NCBI RefSeq assembly: GCF_030551875.1
Contig: NZ_JAUOZU010000007.1
Span: 248,001-312,000 of the forward strand
Direction of reading: 5' to 3'
Origin: Fluviirhizobium alvei
GTDB lineage: Bacteria; Pseudomonadota; Alphaproteobacteria; Rhizobiales; Rhizobiaceae
DNA: 64,000 bases
In this document: one piece after another, positions 52,200 to 61,298 of the stretch
How the letters are laid out: every line of letters starts with the position of its first letter
Numbering within the stretch: the stretch's first letter is position 1
The notes under the pieces: generated by a model
Database searches by the model: none
Seen by the model: the letters and a program-made list of their open reading frames with translations, nothing else
Told to the model about the DNA's origin: nothing
Program-made: the position numbers and the translations under genes

Positions 52200-53318
52200 T
52201 TACTTGTTCTCGAGATAGGTGTACTTGCCGTCTGCACCCTTCTGCCAGGTGTACATGGTGTAGTCCGGACGGGTGATGTCGCCCTTCGCGTCGAAACCGA
52301 TATCGCCGATAACGGTCTTGAACGGACCCTTGGCCTTGGCAGCTTCAGCAACCTTCATCGGGTCGTTGTCGCCAGCAGCCTTTGCAGCGTCGGCAATGAT
52401 CTGCACGGCAGCATAGGAGTAGAGCGTGTAGGCTTCCGGCTCGAAGCCAGCGTCGCGGAACTTCTTTACGGCGTCGGCAGCGTTCGGGTTGTTACGCGGA
52501 TCCGGCGGGAAGGTCATCAGCGTGCCGTTGACGGCGTCGCCGGCGATCGAGGCCAGTTCGTTGGAGGTGATGCCGTCGCCCGACATCAGCGTAGCCTTCA
52601 GGCCCTGGTCGGCCATCTGGCGCATGATGAGGCCAGCTTCGGTGTGCAGACCGCCGAAGTACACGAGCGAAACGCCGGCGTCCTTCATCTTGGCGATCAG
52701 AGCCGAGTAGTCCTTTTCACCGGGGGTGATGCCTTCGTAGAGGGCTTCCGTCACGCCGAGACCGTTCATGGCCTTCTTGGTTTCGTCAGCGAGACCCTGG
52801 CCGTACGGGGTCTTGTCGTGAACGACAGCGACCTTGGCGTCAGCGAAATGGTCCTTGATGTACTGGCCGGCAACAGCGCCCTGCTGGTCGTCACGACCGC
52901 AGGTACGGAACGTGTTCCACAGGCCGCGTTCGGTGAACTTCGGGTTGGTCGAAGCCGGGGTGATCTGGAAGATGCCGTTTTCGGCATAGACTTCCGATGC
53001 CGGGATCGAAACGCCCGAGTTGAAGTGACCGACAACGAACTTGACGCCGTCACCGACGAACTTGTTGGCAACCGAGATACCCTGCTTCGGGTCCGACACG
53101 TCGTCGCCGAGCACGATCTTGATCTGTTCCCCATTGATGCCGCCAGCAGCATTGATATCAGCTGCAGCCTGTTCGGCTCCCTTCTGGAGCTGGGCACCGA
53201 AAGCGGCATTCGGTCCCGTCAGCGGGCCTGCAACGCCGATGAGAATATCGGCCCAGGCGGATCCGCCGAAAGCGACCATGGCCGACACTGCCACGGCTGA
53301 GAGAAGCATCTTTTTCAT
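52200..53318 (-). CDS. livK: Branched-chain amino acid ABC transporter, binding protein
   Basis: 372 residues. Signal peptide '[23 protein letters not shown]'. The mature start '[66 protein letters not shown]' is typical of LivJ/LivK type I periplasmic binding proteins. It binds leucine/isoleucine/valine or related amino acids. It lies 117 nt downstream of the DUF6867-type gene and probably also has its own promoter. Confidence 0.93.
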   Translation of the reverse strand: MKKMLLSAVAVSAMVAFGGSAWADILIGVAGPLTGPNAAFGAQLQKGAEQAAADINAAGGINGEQIKIVLGDDVSDPKQGISVANKFVGDGVKFVVGHFNSGVSIPASEVYAENGIFQITPASTNPKFTERGLWNTFRTCGRDDQQGAVAGQYIKDHFADAKVAVVHDKTPYGQGLADETKKAMNGLGVTEALYEGITPGEKDYSALIAKMKDAGVSLVYFGGLHTEAGLIMRQMADQGLKATLMSGDGITSNELASIAGDAVNGTLMTFPPDPRNNPNAADAVKKFRDAGFEPEAYTLYSYAAVQIIADAAKAAGDNDPMKVAEAAKAKGPFKTVIGDIGFDAKGDITRPDYTMYTWQKGADGKYTYLENK

Positions 53319-53435
53319 TTTTGACTCCCAAAATTGAGGTGAGCTGGTTCCTGTTCTGCCACCGGCCGCTCACCTTTAGCACCGGAGGATATTCCTCTCG
53401 CCGATCCCTCTCGGCGGAAAGAAAACTTTTATAAT

Positions 53436-53801
53436 TCAGTGGCTGCCCTGGCCGGCATTTTTAAGGCGCCAGCCGAAAGGACCTGTCTTTTCGTAAAGCC
53501 AGTAATATTTCGAGGACATCTGGTTCGCCCGCGTATAGCGAAAACCCAGGAACGAGAAGACCATCAGGATGATGGTATCGATCACATAGTAGTAGGCGCT
53601 GAACATCGTTCCGAAGAACAATGCATGGTGGATAAACCGCACGCCGATGCCAAGCAGCAGCGTGTAGATCACCATCTGCGGCCAGACCTTGCCCCAGCTT
53701 TCGGCAACGCCCTTGCCTGTCATCCAGGCAGTCCAGCCGCCGATCACGATCGAGATCATGATGAACGGCCACAACCCTTCTTCGTAGAGAATTCCTTGCA
53801 T
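53436..53801 (-). CDS. DUF6867-type small membrane protein of the liv operon
   Basis: 121 residues from ATG 53801 (MQGILYEEGLWPF); an open extension to 53849 is not needed. Three or four membrane helices: 'FIMISIVIGGWTAWMTG', 'WPQMVIYTLLLGIGVRFIHHALFFG' and 'YYVIDTIILMVFSFLGFRYTRANQM'. This small gene regularly sits in the rhizobial liv operon between livF and livK. Its function is unknown; assembly or modulation of the transporter is a guess. Confidence 0.82.
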   Translation of the reverse strand: MQGILYEEGLWPFIMISIVIGGWTAWMTGKGVAESWGKVWPQMVIYTLLLGIGVRFIHHALFFGTMFSAYYYVIDTIILMVFSFLGFRYTRANQMSSKYYWLYEKTGPFGWRLKNAGQGSH

Positions 53802-53872
53802 ATCAAAACTCCCTCGCCGGAACTCTATCCGATTGCACTGCAAGTGCAAGAAGTTCCAAACGAATTGTCATC

Positions 53873-54598
53873 TTAATGGTGTCCGCCTTCGAGATAGGCA
53901 GCGCGCACTTCCGGATTGGCCAGCAGTTCCTTGCCGGACCCGCTCATCGTCACCAGACCGTTGACCATGACATAGCCACGGTCGGCGAGCCGGAGTGCCG
54001 CAAAAGCGTTCTGTTCGACCAGGAACACCGTCAGCCCTTCGCTCTTGTTGAGCTTGCCGATTGCCTCGAAGATTTGTTTGGAGATCAGCGGCGCAAGGCC
54101 GAGCGAAGGCTCGTCGAGCATCAGAAGCTTCGGGCGCGCCATCAGGGCACGACCGATCGACAGCATCTGCTGTTCGCCACCTGAAAGCGTGCCACCGCGC
54201 TGGGCCTGACGCTCTTCAAGACGCGGGAAAAGTTCGAAGATCCGCTTGACGTCCTCGTTGAAGTATTTCTGGTTATCGAGTCCGGCACCCATCTGAAGGT
54301 TTTCATAGACCGTCATGCGCGGGAAGATACGACGACCTTCCGGCGACTGGGCGATCCGCAGGCGGGCGATCTCGTGGGTTGGCATCCGCGTGATGTCCTT
54401 GCCATCGAACACGATCGAGCCGGTCCGGGCCTGCGGGCTGCCGCAGATGGTCATCATCAGCGTTGACTTGCCGGCGCCGTTGGCACCGATCAGGCAGACG
54501 ATTTCACCCTTGTTGACTTCGACATCCACGCCGCCGAGTGCGCGAATATTGCCATAGAAGGTTTCCACCCCTTTGACTGAGAGCAGTGGCTGGGACAT
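53873..54598 (-). CDS. livF: Branched-chain amino acid ABC transporter ATPase LivF
   Basis: 241 residues. Walker A 'GANGAGKST', signature 'LSGGEQQMLSIGRALM', Walker B 'LLMLDEPSLGLAP' and 'VFLVEQNAFAALRLADRGYVMVNG' are in LivF form. Its ATG overlaps the livG stop by one base. With LivG it drives the LivHM permease pair. Confidence 0.95.
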   Translation of the reverse strand: MSQPLLSVKGVETFYGNIRALGGVDVEVNKGEIVCLIGANGAGKSTLMMTICGSPQARTGSIVFDGKDITRMPTHEIARLRIAQSPEGRRIFPRMTVYENLQMGAGLDNQKYFNEDVKRIFELFPRLEERQAQRGGTLSGGEQQMLSIGRALMARPKLLMLDEPSLGLAPLISKQIFEAIGKLNKSEGLTVFLVEQNAFAALRLADRGYVMVNGLVTMSGSGKELLANPEVRAAYLEGGHH

Positions 54599-55461
54599 CA
54601 GGCATTGCCTCCGGCAATCTTGGCGGCTTCTTCTTCATCATCGACACCGAGATAGGCGGCAATGACCTTGGGATCGTTCTTGACGTGGTCGGGCGTGCCA
54701 TCGGAAATCTTCTGGCCATATTCCAGAACCACGACATGGTCGGAGATTTCCATGACCACCGACATGTCATGCTCGATCAGCAGGATCGAGGTGCCGGTAT
54801 CCTTGCGGATCGAACGCAGCAGTTCGTTGAGCGCCAGCGATTCCTTGGGGTTGAGACCGGCGGCCGGCTCGTCGAGGCACAGAAGCTTCGGGCCGGTGCA
54901 CATGGCGCGCGCGATTTCCAGACGGCGCTGGGCGCCATAGGGAAGATCGCCGGCCGGGTCATCGGCGCGATCGATGAGATCGGCCTTTTCGAGCCAGAAG
55001 CGGGCGCGCTCTATCGCTTCACTGGCCTCCTTCTTGTAGCCGCCGATACCCATCAGCCCGAGAATGGTGAAGCCGGACGCCTTCATAAGGCGGTTATGTT
55101 GCGCCACCAGCAGGTTTTCGAGCACCGTCAGGCCGGAGAAGAGTCGGATATTCTGGAAAGTGCGTGCTACCTTGGCATGCGCCGTGATCTTGAAATCCGG
55201 CATCTGCTCGAGTTGGAAGACTTTTCCGTCATCGTGATTGAGCCGGATCATGCCCATCGTCGGCTTGTAAAAACCGGTGATGCAGTTGAAGACCGTGGTC
55301 TTGCCGGCACCGTTCGGGCCGATGAGCGCAGTGATTTCACCCTCATAGGCATTGAACGACAGGTCGTTGATGGCCATGAGGCCGCCAAACTTCATCGAGA
55401 TGTGCTCGAGCTCGAGCAGAGGCTTCTTGTTCATTGTTTTGTCCGATCCCGACATGATCAA
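54598..55461 (-). CDS. livG: Branched-chain amino acid ABC transporter ATPase LivG
   Basis: 287 residues (ATG 55455 is an alternative start). '[50 protein letters not shown]' holds Walker A, and '[23 protein letters not shown]' is the LivG-specific Q-loop. Walker B is '[16 protein letters not shown]'. The signature reads '[15 protein letters not shown]', as in other LivG proteins. It overlaps livM by 4 nt. Confidence 0.95.
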   Translation of the reverse strand: MIMSGSDKTMNKKPLLELEHISMKFGGLMAINDLSFNAYEGEITALIGPNGAGKTTVFNCITGFYKPTMGMIRLNHDDGKVFQLEQMPDFKITAHAKVARTFQNIRLFSGLTVLENLLVAQHNRLMKASGFTILGLMGIGGYKKEASEAIERARFWLEKADLIDRADDPAGDLPYGAQRRLEIARAMCTGPKLLCLDEPAAGLNPKESLALNELLRSIRKDTGTSILLIEHDMSVVMEISDHVVVLEYGQKISDGTPDHVKNDPKVIAAYLGVDDEEEAAKIAGGNA

Positions 55462-56843
55462 CCATGCCCTTCCTTGGTGAAGCTGCCGGACACCGCCCGA
55501 CGCTGGAACAGGAAGGCGGTCGGCTCGCGGCTACCCACGAAACCACGCGGTTTCCAAACCATGATGACAACCATCGCGAGGCCGAAGATCAGCATGCGAT
55601 AGAGTTCCGGGGTGAAGTTGTCACCGAAGATCGCCTTGAGGAATTCCATGTTACGCAGGAGTTCGGTACCGCCAACCATAGCAACGGCCGCGACCGCGAT
55701 ACCGACCAGCGATCCCATGCCGCCCAGAACGACGATGGCAAGGATGATGGCGGATTCGAGGAACACGAAGGATTCCGGCGAAACGAAGCCCTGGCGAACG
55801 GCGAAGAAGGAGCCGGCAAAGCCGCCGAACATCGCGCCGATGGCAAAGGCCGTCAGCTTGGTGTTGGTGGTGTTGATGCCGAGCGACCGGCAGGCGATCT
55901 CGTCTTCACGCAGCGCTTCCCAGGCACGACCGATCGGCATGCGACGAAGACGAATCGTCACATAGGCGGTCAGCAGGCACAGTGCGAGAATGAGATAGAA
56001 GAGGAAGATCTTGTAATAGACCGACGACATCGGCAGATCGAAGGCCTTGGCGAAATTGTTCTCCGCCCCGACGTCAAACGACCAGATCCCGAAGATCGAT
56101 GCCTTAGGAATGCCCGAAATACCGGCGGAACCGTTCGTGACTTCCTTCCAGTTGATCAGCACCAGTCGGATGATTTCACCGAAGGCCAGCGTCACGATCG
56201 CCAGGTAGTCACCCTTGAGGCGCAAAACCGGGAAACCGAGGATCACGCCCCAGAAGGCGGCGAGAATGCCGGCAAGCGGCAGGAGGATCCAGAAGGAGAA
56301 GCCGAAATACTGTGACAGCAGCGCATAAGAATAAGCACCCACCGCGTAGAAGGCCACATAGCCGAGGTCGAGAAGACCGGCCAGACCCACGACGATGTTC
56401 AGACCCCAGCCCAGCATCACGTAGATCAGGATCTGGATGCCGAAATTGTCGATATATTTCAGGGACGGCTGGAAGCCGAGCAGGCCAACGCAAACCGGCG
56501 GATAGAGAACAAGGATCGCAAGACCGATCTTGTTGAAATGCTTCTTGAGGAAGCTCTGTTCGCCGGGAGCTTCCTTGGTCTTTGATGCAGAACGCGCCGC
56601 GAGCCAGGGCCGTACGACCGCGATCATTGCAAACCGAACGACCATCGTCAGGATGACGGCGACGGCCAGTGCAGTCCAATGGGTGGCAACGATCAACTCG
56701 TTGTGGATGTTCTGCGTCGTCTCAAGCCCGATGAAGAGGAAGAACAGTCCGAAGGCAATGATGCCGGCGAAAATCGACTCGCGGATTGCCATGGCGGTCA
56801 GGTTTCCGCCGGCCGCCTTGTTACTCGAATTCGTGTTTTGCAT
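55458..56843 (-). CDS. livM: Branched-chain amino acid ABC transporter permease LivM
   Basis: 461 residues from ATG 56843 (MQNTNSSNK); the frame to 56906 is less likely. An N-terminal extension with two helices (residues 25-75) precedes the LivM core: '[34 protein letters not shown]', '[29 protein letters not shown]' and '[33 protein letters not shown]' (EAA-like loop). It forms the channel with LivH. Only 4 nt separate it from livH. Confidence 0.94.
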   Translation of the reverse strand: MQNTNSSNKAAGGNLTAMAIRESIFAGIIAFGLFFLFIGLETTQNIHNELIVATHWTALAVAVILTMVVRFAMIAVVRPWLAARSASKTKEAPGEQSFLKKHFNKIGLAILVLYPPVCVGLLGFQPSLKYIDNFGIQILIYVMLGWGLNIVVGLAGLLDLGYVAFYAVGAYSYALLSQYFGFSFWILLPLAGILAAFWGVILGFPVLRLKGDYLAIVTLAFGEIIRLVLINWKEVTNGSAGISGIPKASIFGIWSFDVGAENNFAKAFDLPMSSVYYKIFLFYLILALCLLTAYVTIRLRRMPIGRAWEALREDEIACRSLGINTTNTKLTAFAIGAMFGGFAGSFFAVRQGFVSPESFVFLESAIILAIVVLGGMGSLVGIAVAAVAMVGGTELLRNMEFLKAIFGDNFTPELYRMLIFGLAMVVIMVWKPRGFVGSREPTAFLFQRRAVSGSFTKEGHG

Positions 56844-56847
56844 GTCG

Positions 56848-57750
56848 TCAGACCTTTTCGACTTCCGGTCGGCCCAGGAGGCCCGAAGGCTTGAAGATGA
56901 GCGCAATCGCCAGGATCGAGAACGTCGCGACGTCCTTGTAGTCGATCGTGAAATAGGCAGACCAGAGGCTCTCGATCAGGCCGATCAGCAAACCGCCGAT
57001 CACAGCGCCCGGAAGCGAACCGATGCCACCAAGAACGGCCGCGGTGAATGCCTTCACACCCGGGATGAAGCCGTCTGCGAACGAAATGACGCCGTAATAC
57101 ATGAGATACATGGTCCCGGCGACGGCAGCGAGTGCCGCACCCATCACGAAGGTGATGGAGATGGTGCGGTCGACATTGATGCCGAGGAGCGCGGCCATCT
57201 TGCGGTCCTGCTCGGTCGCACGCTGGGCGCGCCCCAGAGCGGTGCGATTGACGATGTACCAGAAGCCAGCCAGCAACACGGCCGTCAGGACAACGATGAC
57301 GATCTGCTTCAGGGAGATCGAGATGCCGCCGATCTCATAGACCGAGGTGATCATGCCCGGGATCGCCTTGTTGCGCGGGCCCTGGGTGACCTGCACGAAG
57401 TTCGAAAGCACGATCGACATGCCGATGGCCGTGATGAGCGGCGCAAGGCGGAACGAGCCGCGCAGCGGCCGATAGGCCATCTTTTCGATCGTCCAGTTCC
57501 AGAGGCTGGTGACCGCCATGGCGACGATCATCATCACCAGAAGCGCCACGGCAACCGGAATACCGGCGATGGCAGATGTGAGAACGAGAAACACGATGAG
57601 CGCGACGAAGCCACCGAGCATGAAAATATCGCCGTGAGCGAAATTCACCATGCCGATGATGCCGTAGACCATCGTGTATCCAATTGCGATAAGACCGTAG
57701 ATAGACCCAAGCGTCAGCCCGTTAACGAGCTGCTGGACAAAATATTCCAT
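56848..57750 (-). CDS. livH: Branched-chain amino acid ABC transporter permease LivH
   Basis: 300 residues with about eight helices. '[48 protein letters not shown]' is the classic LivH start and '[46 protein letters not shown]' the EAA-like loop. First gene of the livHMGF operon; the promoter must lie in 57751-58065. Confidence 0.95.
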   Translation of the reverse strand: MEYFVQQLVNGLTLGSIYGLIAIGYTMVYGIIGMVNFAHGDIFMLGGFVALIVFLVLTSAIAGIPVAVALLVMMIVAMAVTSLWNWTIEKMAYRPLRGSFRLAPLITAIGMSIVLSNFVQVTQGPRNKAIPGMITSVYEIGGISISLKQIVIVVLTAVLLAGFWYIVNRTALGRAQRATEQDRKMAALLGINVDRTISITFVMGAALAAVAGTMYLMYYGVISFADGFIPGVKAFTAAVLGGIGSLPGAVIGGLLIGLIESLWSAYFTIDYKDVATFSILAIALIFKPSGLLGRPEVEKV

Positions 57751-58065
57751 CCGTTTTTCCCCGCGAATGCCTTTTTGGCACCGTCATTTTTGGACCGGCT
57801 CTTTCAAGAGCTCTGTTGATCAGGGGATTCCATAACGCTTTCGGCTAAAATGTGAAGACGAAAAGTGCGCAATGCAGAGAAACTTTGGCAAAAACGGTGA
57901 AATCGGCCATTTTTGGCGCAAACTGAGCTAAAAATGACCAAAATGAGACGCAAAAACGAACAAATTCACATCGTTTGTCGGGCCGTTTTCGGGCCCGACA
58001 ATGTTTTCAGTTTGAAATAAACGTTCCGAAACAGCCGTCGAAGGTCGTTCAGGAAGCCCTGCTGG
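57751..58065. other. 315-nt gene-free region with hairpin, liv promoter region
   Basis: No gene is seen. The part 57800-57975 is A-rich on the plus strand with repeated 'AAAATG' and 'CAAAAACG' words, and should hold the liv promoter. A hairpin at 57977-57999 (GTCGGGCC with GGCCCGAC, 7-nt loop) lies 67 nt beyond the stop of the dehydrogenase gene and may end its transcript, although the U-tract is poor. Confidence 0.5.
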
Positions 58066-60492
58066 CTAGCCGCGCATGATCTGGCTGTCCGGGTCGAAGA
58101 GCGGCGTTGCTTGCAGGCGCGCATCGAGCATATCGCCTAAAAGTTCCACCTGCCATCCGTCATTCTGATCGGCAATCTCCTTAGGGACATAACCGATCGC
58201 GACGGAAACGCCGGGCCCGTGGGCATAGCCGCCTGAAGTCACCCAGCCGCGCACTTCTCCCTTGTACCAGATCGGCTCGTCGCCCACCACATCGGCATCT
58301 TTCGCTTCGATGATGAAGGTGCGCAGGCGGAGGGTTCCGCCCTCGGCCTTTTCCCGGATGGCCGCCTGCTTCCCGATGAAATCGGCCACCTTGCCGGTTG
58401 CCACAAACCGACCGAGCTCGGCTTCCACCGGGCCGTAGAGCGGGCGGTACTCGCGGGACCAGCTGCCATAGGCCTTTTCGAGCCGAAGCGAATTGAGTGC
58501 GCGGAGACCGAAAGGCCGGATACCGTATTCCGCGCCGGCTTCCATCAGCTCGTCGAAGATGTAACGCTGATATTCCGGCTTCATCCAGATTTCGTAACCG
58601 AGATCACCGGTATAGCTGACGCGACCGACAATTGCCGGTGCCATGCCGATATCCATCTTGCGAATGGCCATGAAGGGGAAGGCATCGGTCGAAAGATCGA
58701 GATGGGTGAGTTTGGCCAGCACATCGCGCGCCTTCGGCCCGGCGATCGCAAGTCCCGTCAGGCCGAGCCCGATCGCCTCGAACCGAACCGATCCATCGGC
58801 CGGCAAATGACTCTCGAACCAGCGCATATGATAGTTCTCGGCAACGCCGGAGCCGATGACGAGGAAATCGTCCTCGCCCATCGTCGCCAGGGTGAAATCA
58901 CCGATCAGCTTGCCATCCTCCTTCAGCATCGGCGCGAGCGTCATTTTGCCTTCGGCCGGAATACGGGCCGCGAGAATATGGTCGAGATAGGCGCGCGCGC
59001 CCTTGCCCGTAACCCGGTATTTGGCAAAGCCGGATGTCTCCATGATGCCGACGCTGGCACGCACGGCATTCACTTCCGCACCGACATGGTCGAAGTCGGT
59101 CGAGCGGCGCCAGGAGAACTTGTCCTCGACGCCAGCCGGTGCGAACCAGAGCGGCTGTTCGAGCCCGTAATAGGCGCCGAACTGGGCTCCGAGCGCCTTG
59201 AGCCGGTCATAGATCGGCGTTGTCTGCAGCGGCCGCCCGGCCGGCAACTCTTCGTTCGGGAACCGGATCGAAAAGCGTCGCGAATAGCCTTCGCGCACCT
59301 TGGCATTGGTATAGGCCATCGTGGTATAATCGCCGTAGCGCGAAACATCCATCGCGAACACGTCGAAGCCCGGATCGCCTTCGATGATCCAGTTTGCCAG
59401 CGCGAGACCGACACCGCCACCCTGGCTGAAACCGGCCATAACCGCGCAGGCCGACCAGAAATTCTTGAGCCCACGGATCGGGCCGACCAGCGGGTTGGCA
59501 TCCGGCGAGAAGGTGAAGGGCCCGTTGATGACCTTGCGGATACCGGCATTGTTGAAAGCCGGGAAATGCCGGAAACCGACTTCCAGTTCGCCGGTGATGC
59601 GCTCGAGATCTTCCGCCAGCAGTTCATGACCGAAGTTCCACGGTGTCGTGATCGGCGACCAGGGACGGCAATCCTTCTCATAGGTGCCCATGAGCATGCC
59701 GCCCCGTTCCTGGCGGACATAGATTTCGCCGTCGAAATCGACGCAATGGACGATTTCCTTGCCGGTCGCGGCATTGTAATCGGCGACTTCCTGCATGTCC
59801 TCGGTGATGAGATACATATGCTCCATGGCGAGCACGGGAAGCTCGAGGCCCACCATGCGGCCGACTTCGCGGGCCCAGAGACCGGCGGCATTGACGACAT
59901 GCTCGGCAACGATCTCGCCCTTGTCGGTGATGACGCGCCACATGCCATCCTCACGCTGCACGAGATCCTCGACCTTGGTGTGGAGATAGATCTCGGCTCC
60001 GTTCTTCTTGGCCGATTTCGCATAGGCATGGGTCGTACCATAGGGATCGAGATGGCCTTCGACCGGGTCAAAAAGGGCGCCGACGAACTGGTCCGGATCG
60101 AGAAGCGGCATGAATTCCATCGCTTCGCGCGGCGTCAGCAATTCTGTGTCGAGACCGCCGTAGCGGCCCTTGGCCTGAATGGTCTTCAGCCAGTCGAAAC
60201 GGTCCTTGGTCGCTGCCAGCATCAGACCGGAAGTCATGTGCAGACCCACGTCCTGGCCGGAATAGTCCTGGATCTCCTTGTAGAGCTCCACCGTATATTT
60301 CTGCAGCTTTGCGACGTTCGGGTCGCCGTTGATCGTGTGCATGCCACCGGCTGCGTGCCAGGTCGATCCCGAAGTCAGTTCGGACCGCTCCAGAAGCACC
60401 ACATCGGTCCAGCCGAATTTCGTGAGGTGATAGAGCACCGAACAGCCGACAACACCGCCGCCGATGACCACTACCCTGGCATGACTTTTCAT
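58066..60492 (-). CDS. Dimethylglycine/sarcosine dehydrogenase-like flavoprotein (DAO-GcvT fusion)
   Basis: 808 residues from ATG 60492 (MKSHARVVVIGGG); a start at 60537 adds 15 residues. An N-terminal DAO-type FAD domain has 'VVVIGGGVVGCSVLYHL' and 'SGSTWHAAGGMH', where H46 corresponds to the His that binds FAD covalently in mammalian DMGDH/SDH. It is followed by FAO_M and a C-terminal GcvT folate-binding domain ('RKMDIGMAPAIVGRVSYTGDLGYEIW', 'GLRALNSLRLEKAYGSWSREY'). It oxidatively demethylates methylated glycines, passing the carbon to tetrahydrofolate. It lies next to sarcosine oxidase genes, which supports this. Confidence 0.9.
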   Translation of the reverse strand: MKSHARVVVIGGGVVGCSVLYHLTKFGWTDVVLLERSELTSGSTWHAAGGMHTINGDPNVAKLQKYTVELYKEIQDYSGQDVGLHMTSGLMLAATKDRFDWLKTIQAKGRYGGLDTELLTPREAMEFMPLLDPDQFVGALFDPVEGHLDPYGTTHAYAKSAKKNGAEIYLHTKVEDLVQREDGMWRVITDKGEIVAEHVVNAAGLWAREVGRMVGLELPVLAMEHMYLITEDMQEVADYNAATGKEIVHCVDFDGEIYVRQERGGMLMGTYEKDCRPWSPITTPWNFGHELLAEDLERITGELEVGFRHFPAFNNAGIRKVINGPFTFSPDANPLVGPIRGLKNFWSACAVMAGFSQGGGVGLALANWIIEGDPGFDVFAMDVSRYGDYTTMAYTNAKVREGYSRRFSIRFPNEELPAGRPLQTTPIYDRLKALGAQFGAYYGLEQPLWFAPAGVEDKFSWRRSTDFDHVGAEVNAVRASVGIMETSGFAKYRVTGKGARAYLDHILAARIPAEGKMTLAPMLKEDGKLIGDFTLATMGEDDFLVIGSGVAENYHMRWFESHLPADGSVRFEAIGLGLTGLAIAGPKARDVLAKLTHLDLSTDAFPFMAIRKMDIGMAPAIVGRVSYTGDLGYEIWMKPEYQRYIFDELMEAGAEYGIRPFGLRALNSLRLEKAYGSWSREYRPLYGPVEAELGRFVATGKVADFIGKQAAIREKAEGGTLRLRTFIIEAKDADVVGDEPIWYKGEVRGWVTSGGYAHGPGVSVAIGYVPKEIADQNDGWQVELLGDMLDARLQATPLFDPDSQIMRG

Positions 60493-60700
60493 CTGAACGC
60501 TCCAGTTCGGAAATTGTGAAGGCATGGGCCTGCACATTGAATGAGATGAGGAAGCCTAGTCGCTGCACCCGACATCGACTGGCCCGTCTGCGAAACGAAC
60601 TTTGTCGTTTTCGACATAATTTTCATCCTGTTTGCGCCATGTTTCTGCCGTTCGATGAACAGGGATGTCGAAGCCGTCACAGCCGCTCAAAAACGGAAAA

Positions 60701-60724
60701 CCCCGCGCGGCATAACCGGCGGGG
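60701..60724 (-). terminator. Probable terminator after soxG
   Basis: On the minus strand CCCCGC pairs with GCGGGG with inner pairing CGG/CCG, followed by TTTTCCGTTTTTG. It lies 43 nt after the soxG stop and before the dehydrogenase promoter region (60493-60700), where no gene is seen. Confidence 0.7.
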
Positions 60725-60766
60725 CGACGATATATTTCGTTCGCAGTTTTTGTGGCGACTGTTGGC

Positions 60767-61294
60767 TCAGCGTTCAGAGATGGCGAAGGACAGGCCGAAC
60801 TCGCGTCCAGCCAGCTTGAGATCGTGCAGGAGGCTTTCGGCGTAGGAGCGCATCACAATCAGCTCGAAACTCTCCTCATCGATGCGCGCCAGGTTGATGC
60901 TGATATGGCCGAACAGCATGTTGGCCGAGCTACCGACCGGAAATGCCCCATCGAGGTAAACGCCGACACCCTTCATCAGCAGGGCGAGCGCCCGCGGTCC
61001 GCCAAGCCTGAACAGGCAACGACCGTGGCTCTGGTCGACGACAAGCGCCTGCGCCGGATCAATATCCGGAACCTTGTCGGCAGCCACGACGATCCAGTCA
61101 TCCGGACCGACGGTGCGCAGCGAAAGGCTCTTGGAGCGTTTCAACTTCTGAAGAAGCGCCTTGCCTTGGCCCCGAAACGGCATGACGGTGAAGATGCGGG
61201 CGCCATCGATCAGTTCGAGATGCGTCGCACCCGGCATCTCGATGCCGAGGGTCGCGCGTTCTGCCAGGGGATGGCGGGCGGTCAGAGAGGCCAT
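60767..61294 (-). CDS. soxG: Sarcosine oxidase gamma subunit
   Basis: 175 residues. SoxG family features: 'VMPFRGQGKALLQKLKRS', 'LVVDQSHGRCLFRLGGPRALALLMKGVGVYLDGAFPVGSSANMLFGHISINLARIDEESFELIVMRSYAESLLHDL'. It is the small GcvT-like subunit of heterotetrameric sarcosine oxidase (SoxBDAG). It starts 4 nt after the soxA stop. The subunits soxB and soxD are expected to the right of the window. Confidence 0.93.
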   Translation of the reverse strand: MASLTARHPLAERATLGIEMPGATHLELIDGARIFTVMPFRGQGKALLQKLKRSKSLSLRTVGPDDWIVVAADKVPDIDPAQALVVDQSHGRCLFRLGGPRALALLMKGVGVYLDGAFPVGSSANMLFGHISINLARIDEESFELIVMRSYAESLLHDLKLAGREFGLSFAISER

Positions 61295-61298
61295 CTCA

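Noticed and set aside
58702-60519. 605-codon plus-strand frame
   Set aside because: Antisense to the dimethylglycine/sarcosine dehydrogenase-like gene; no recognisable domain.
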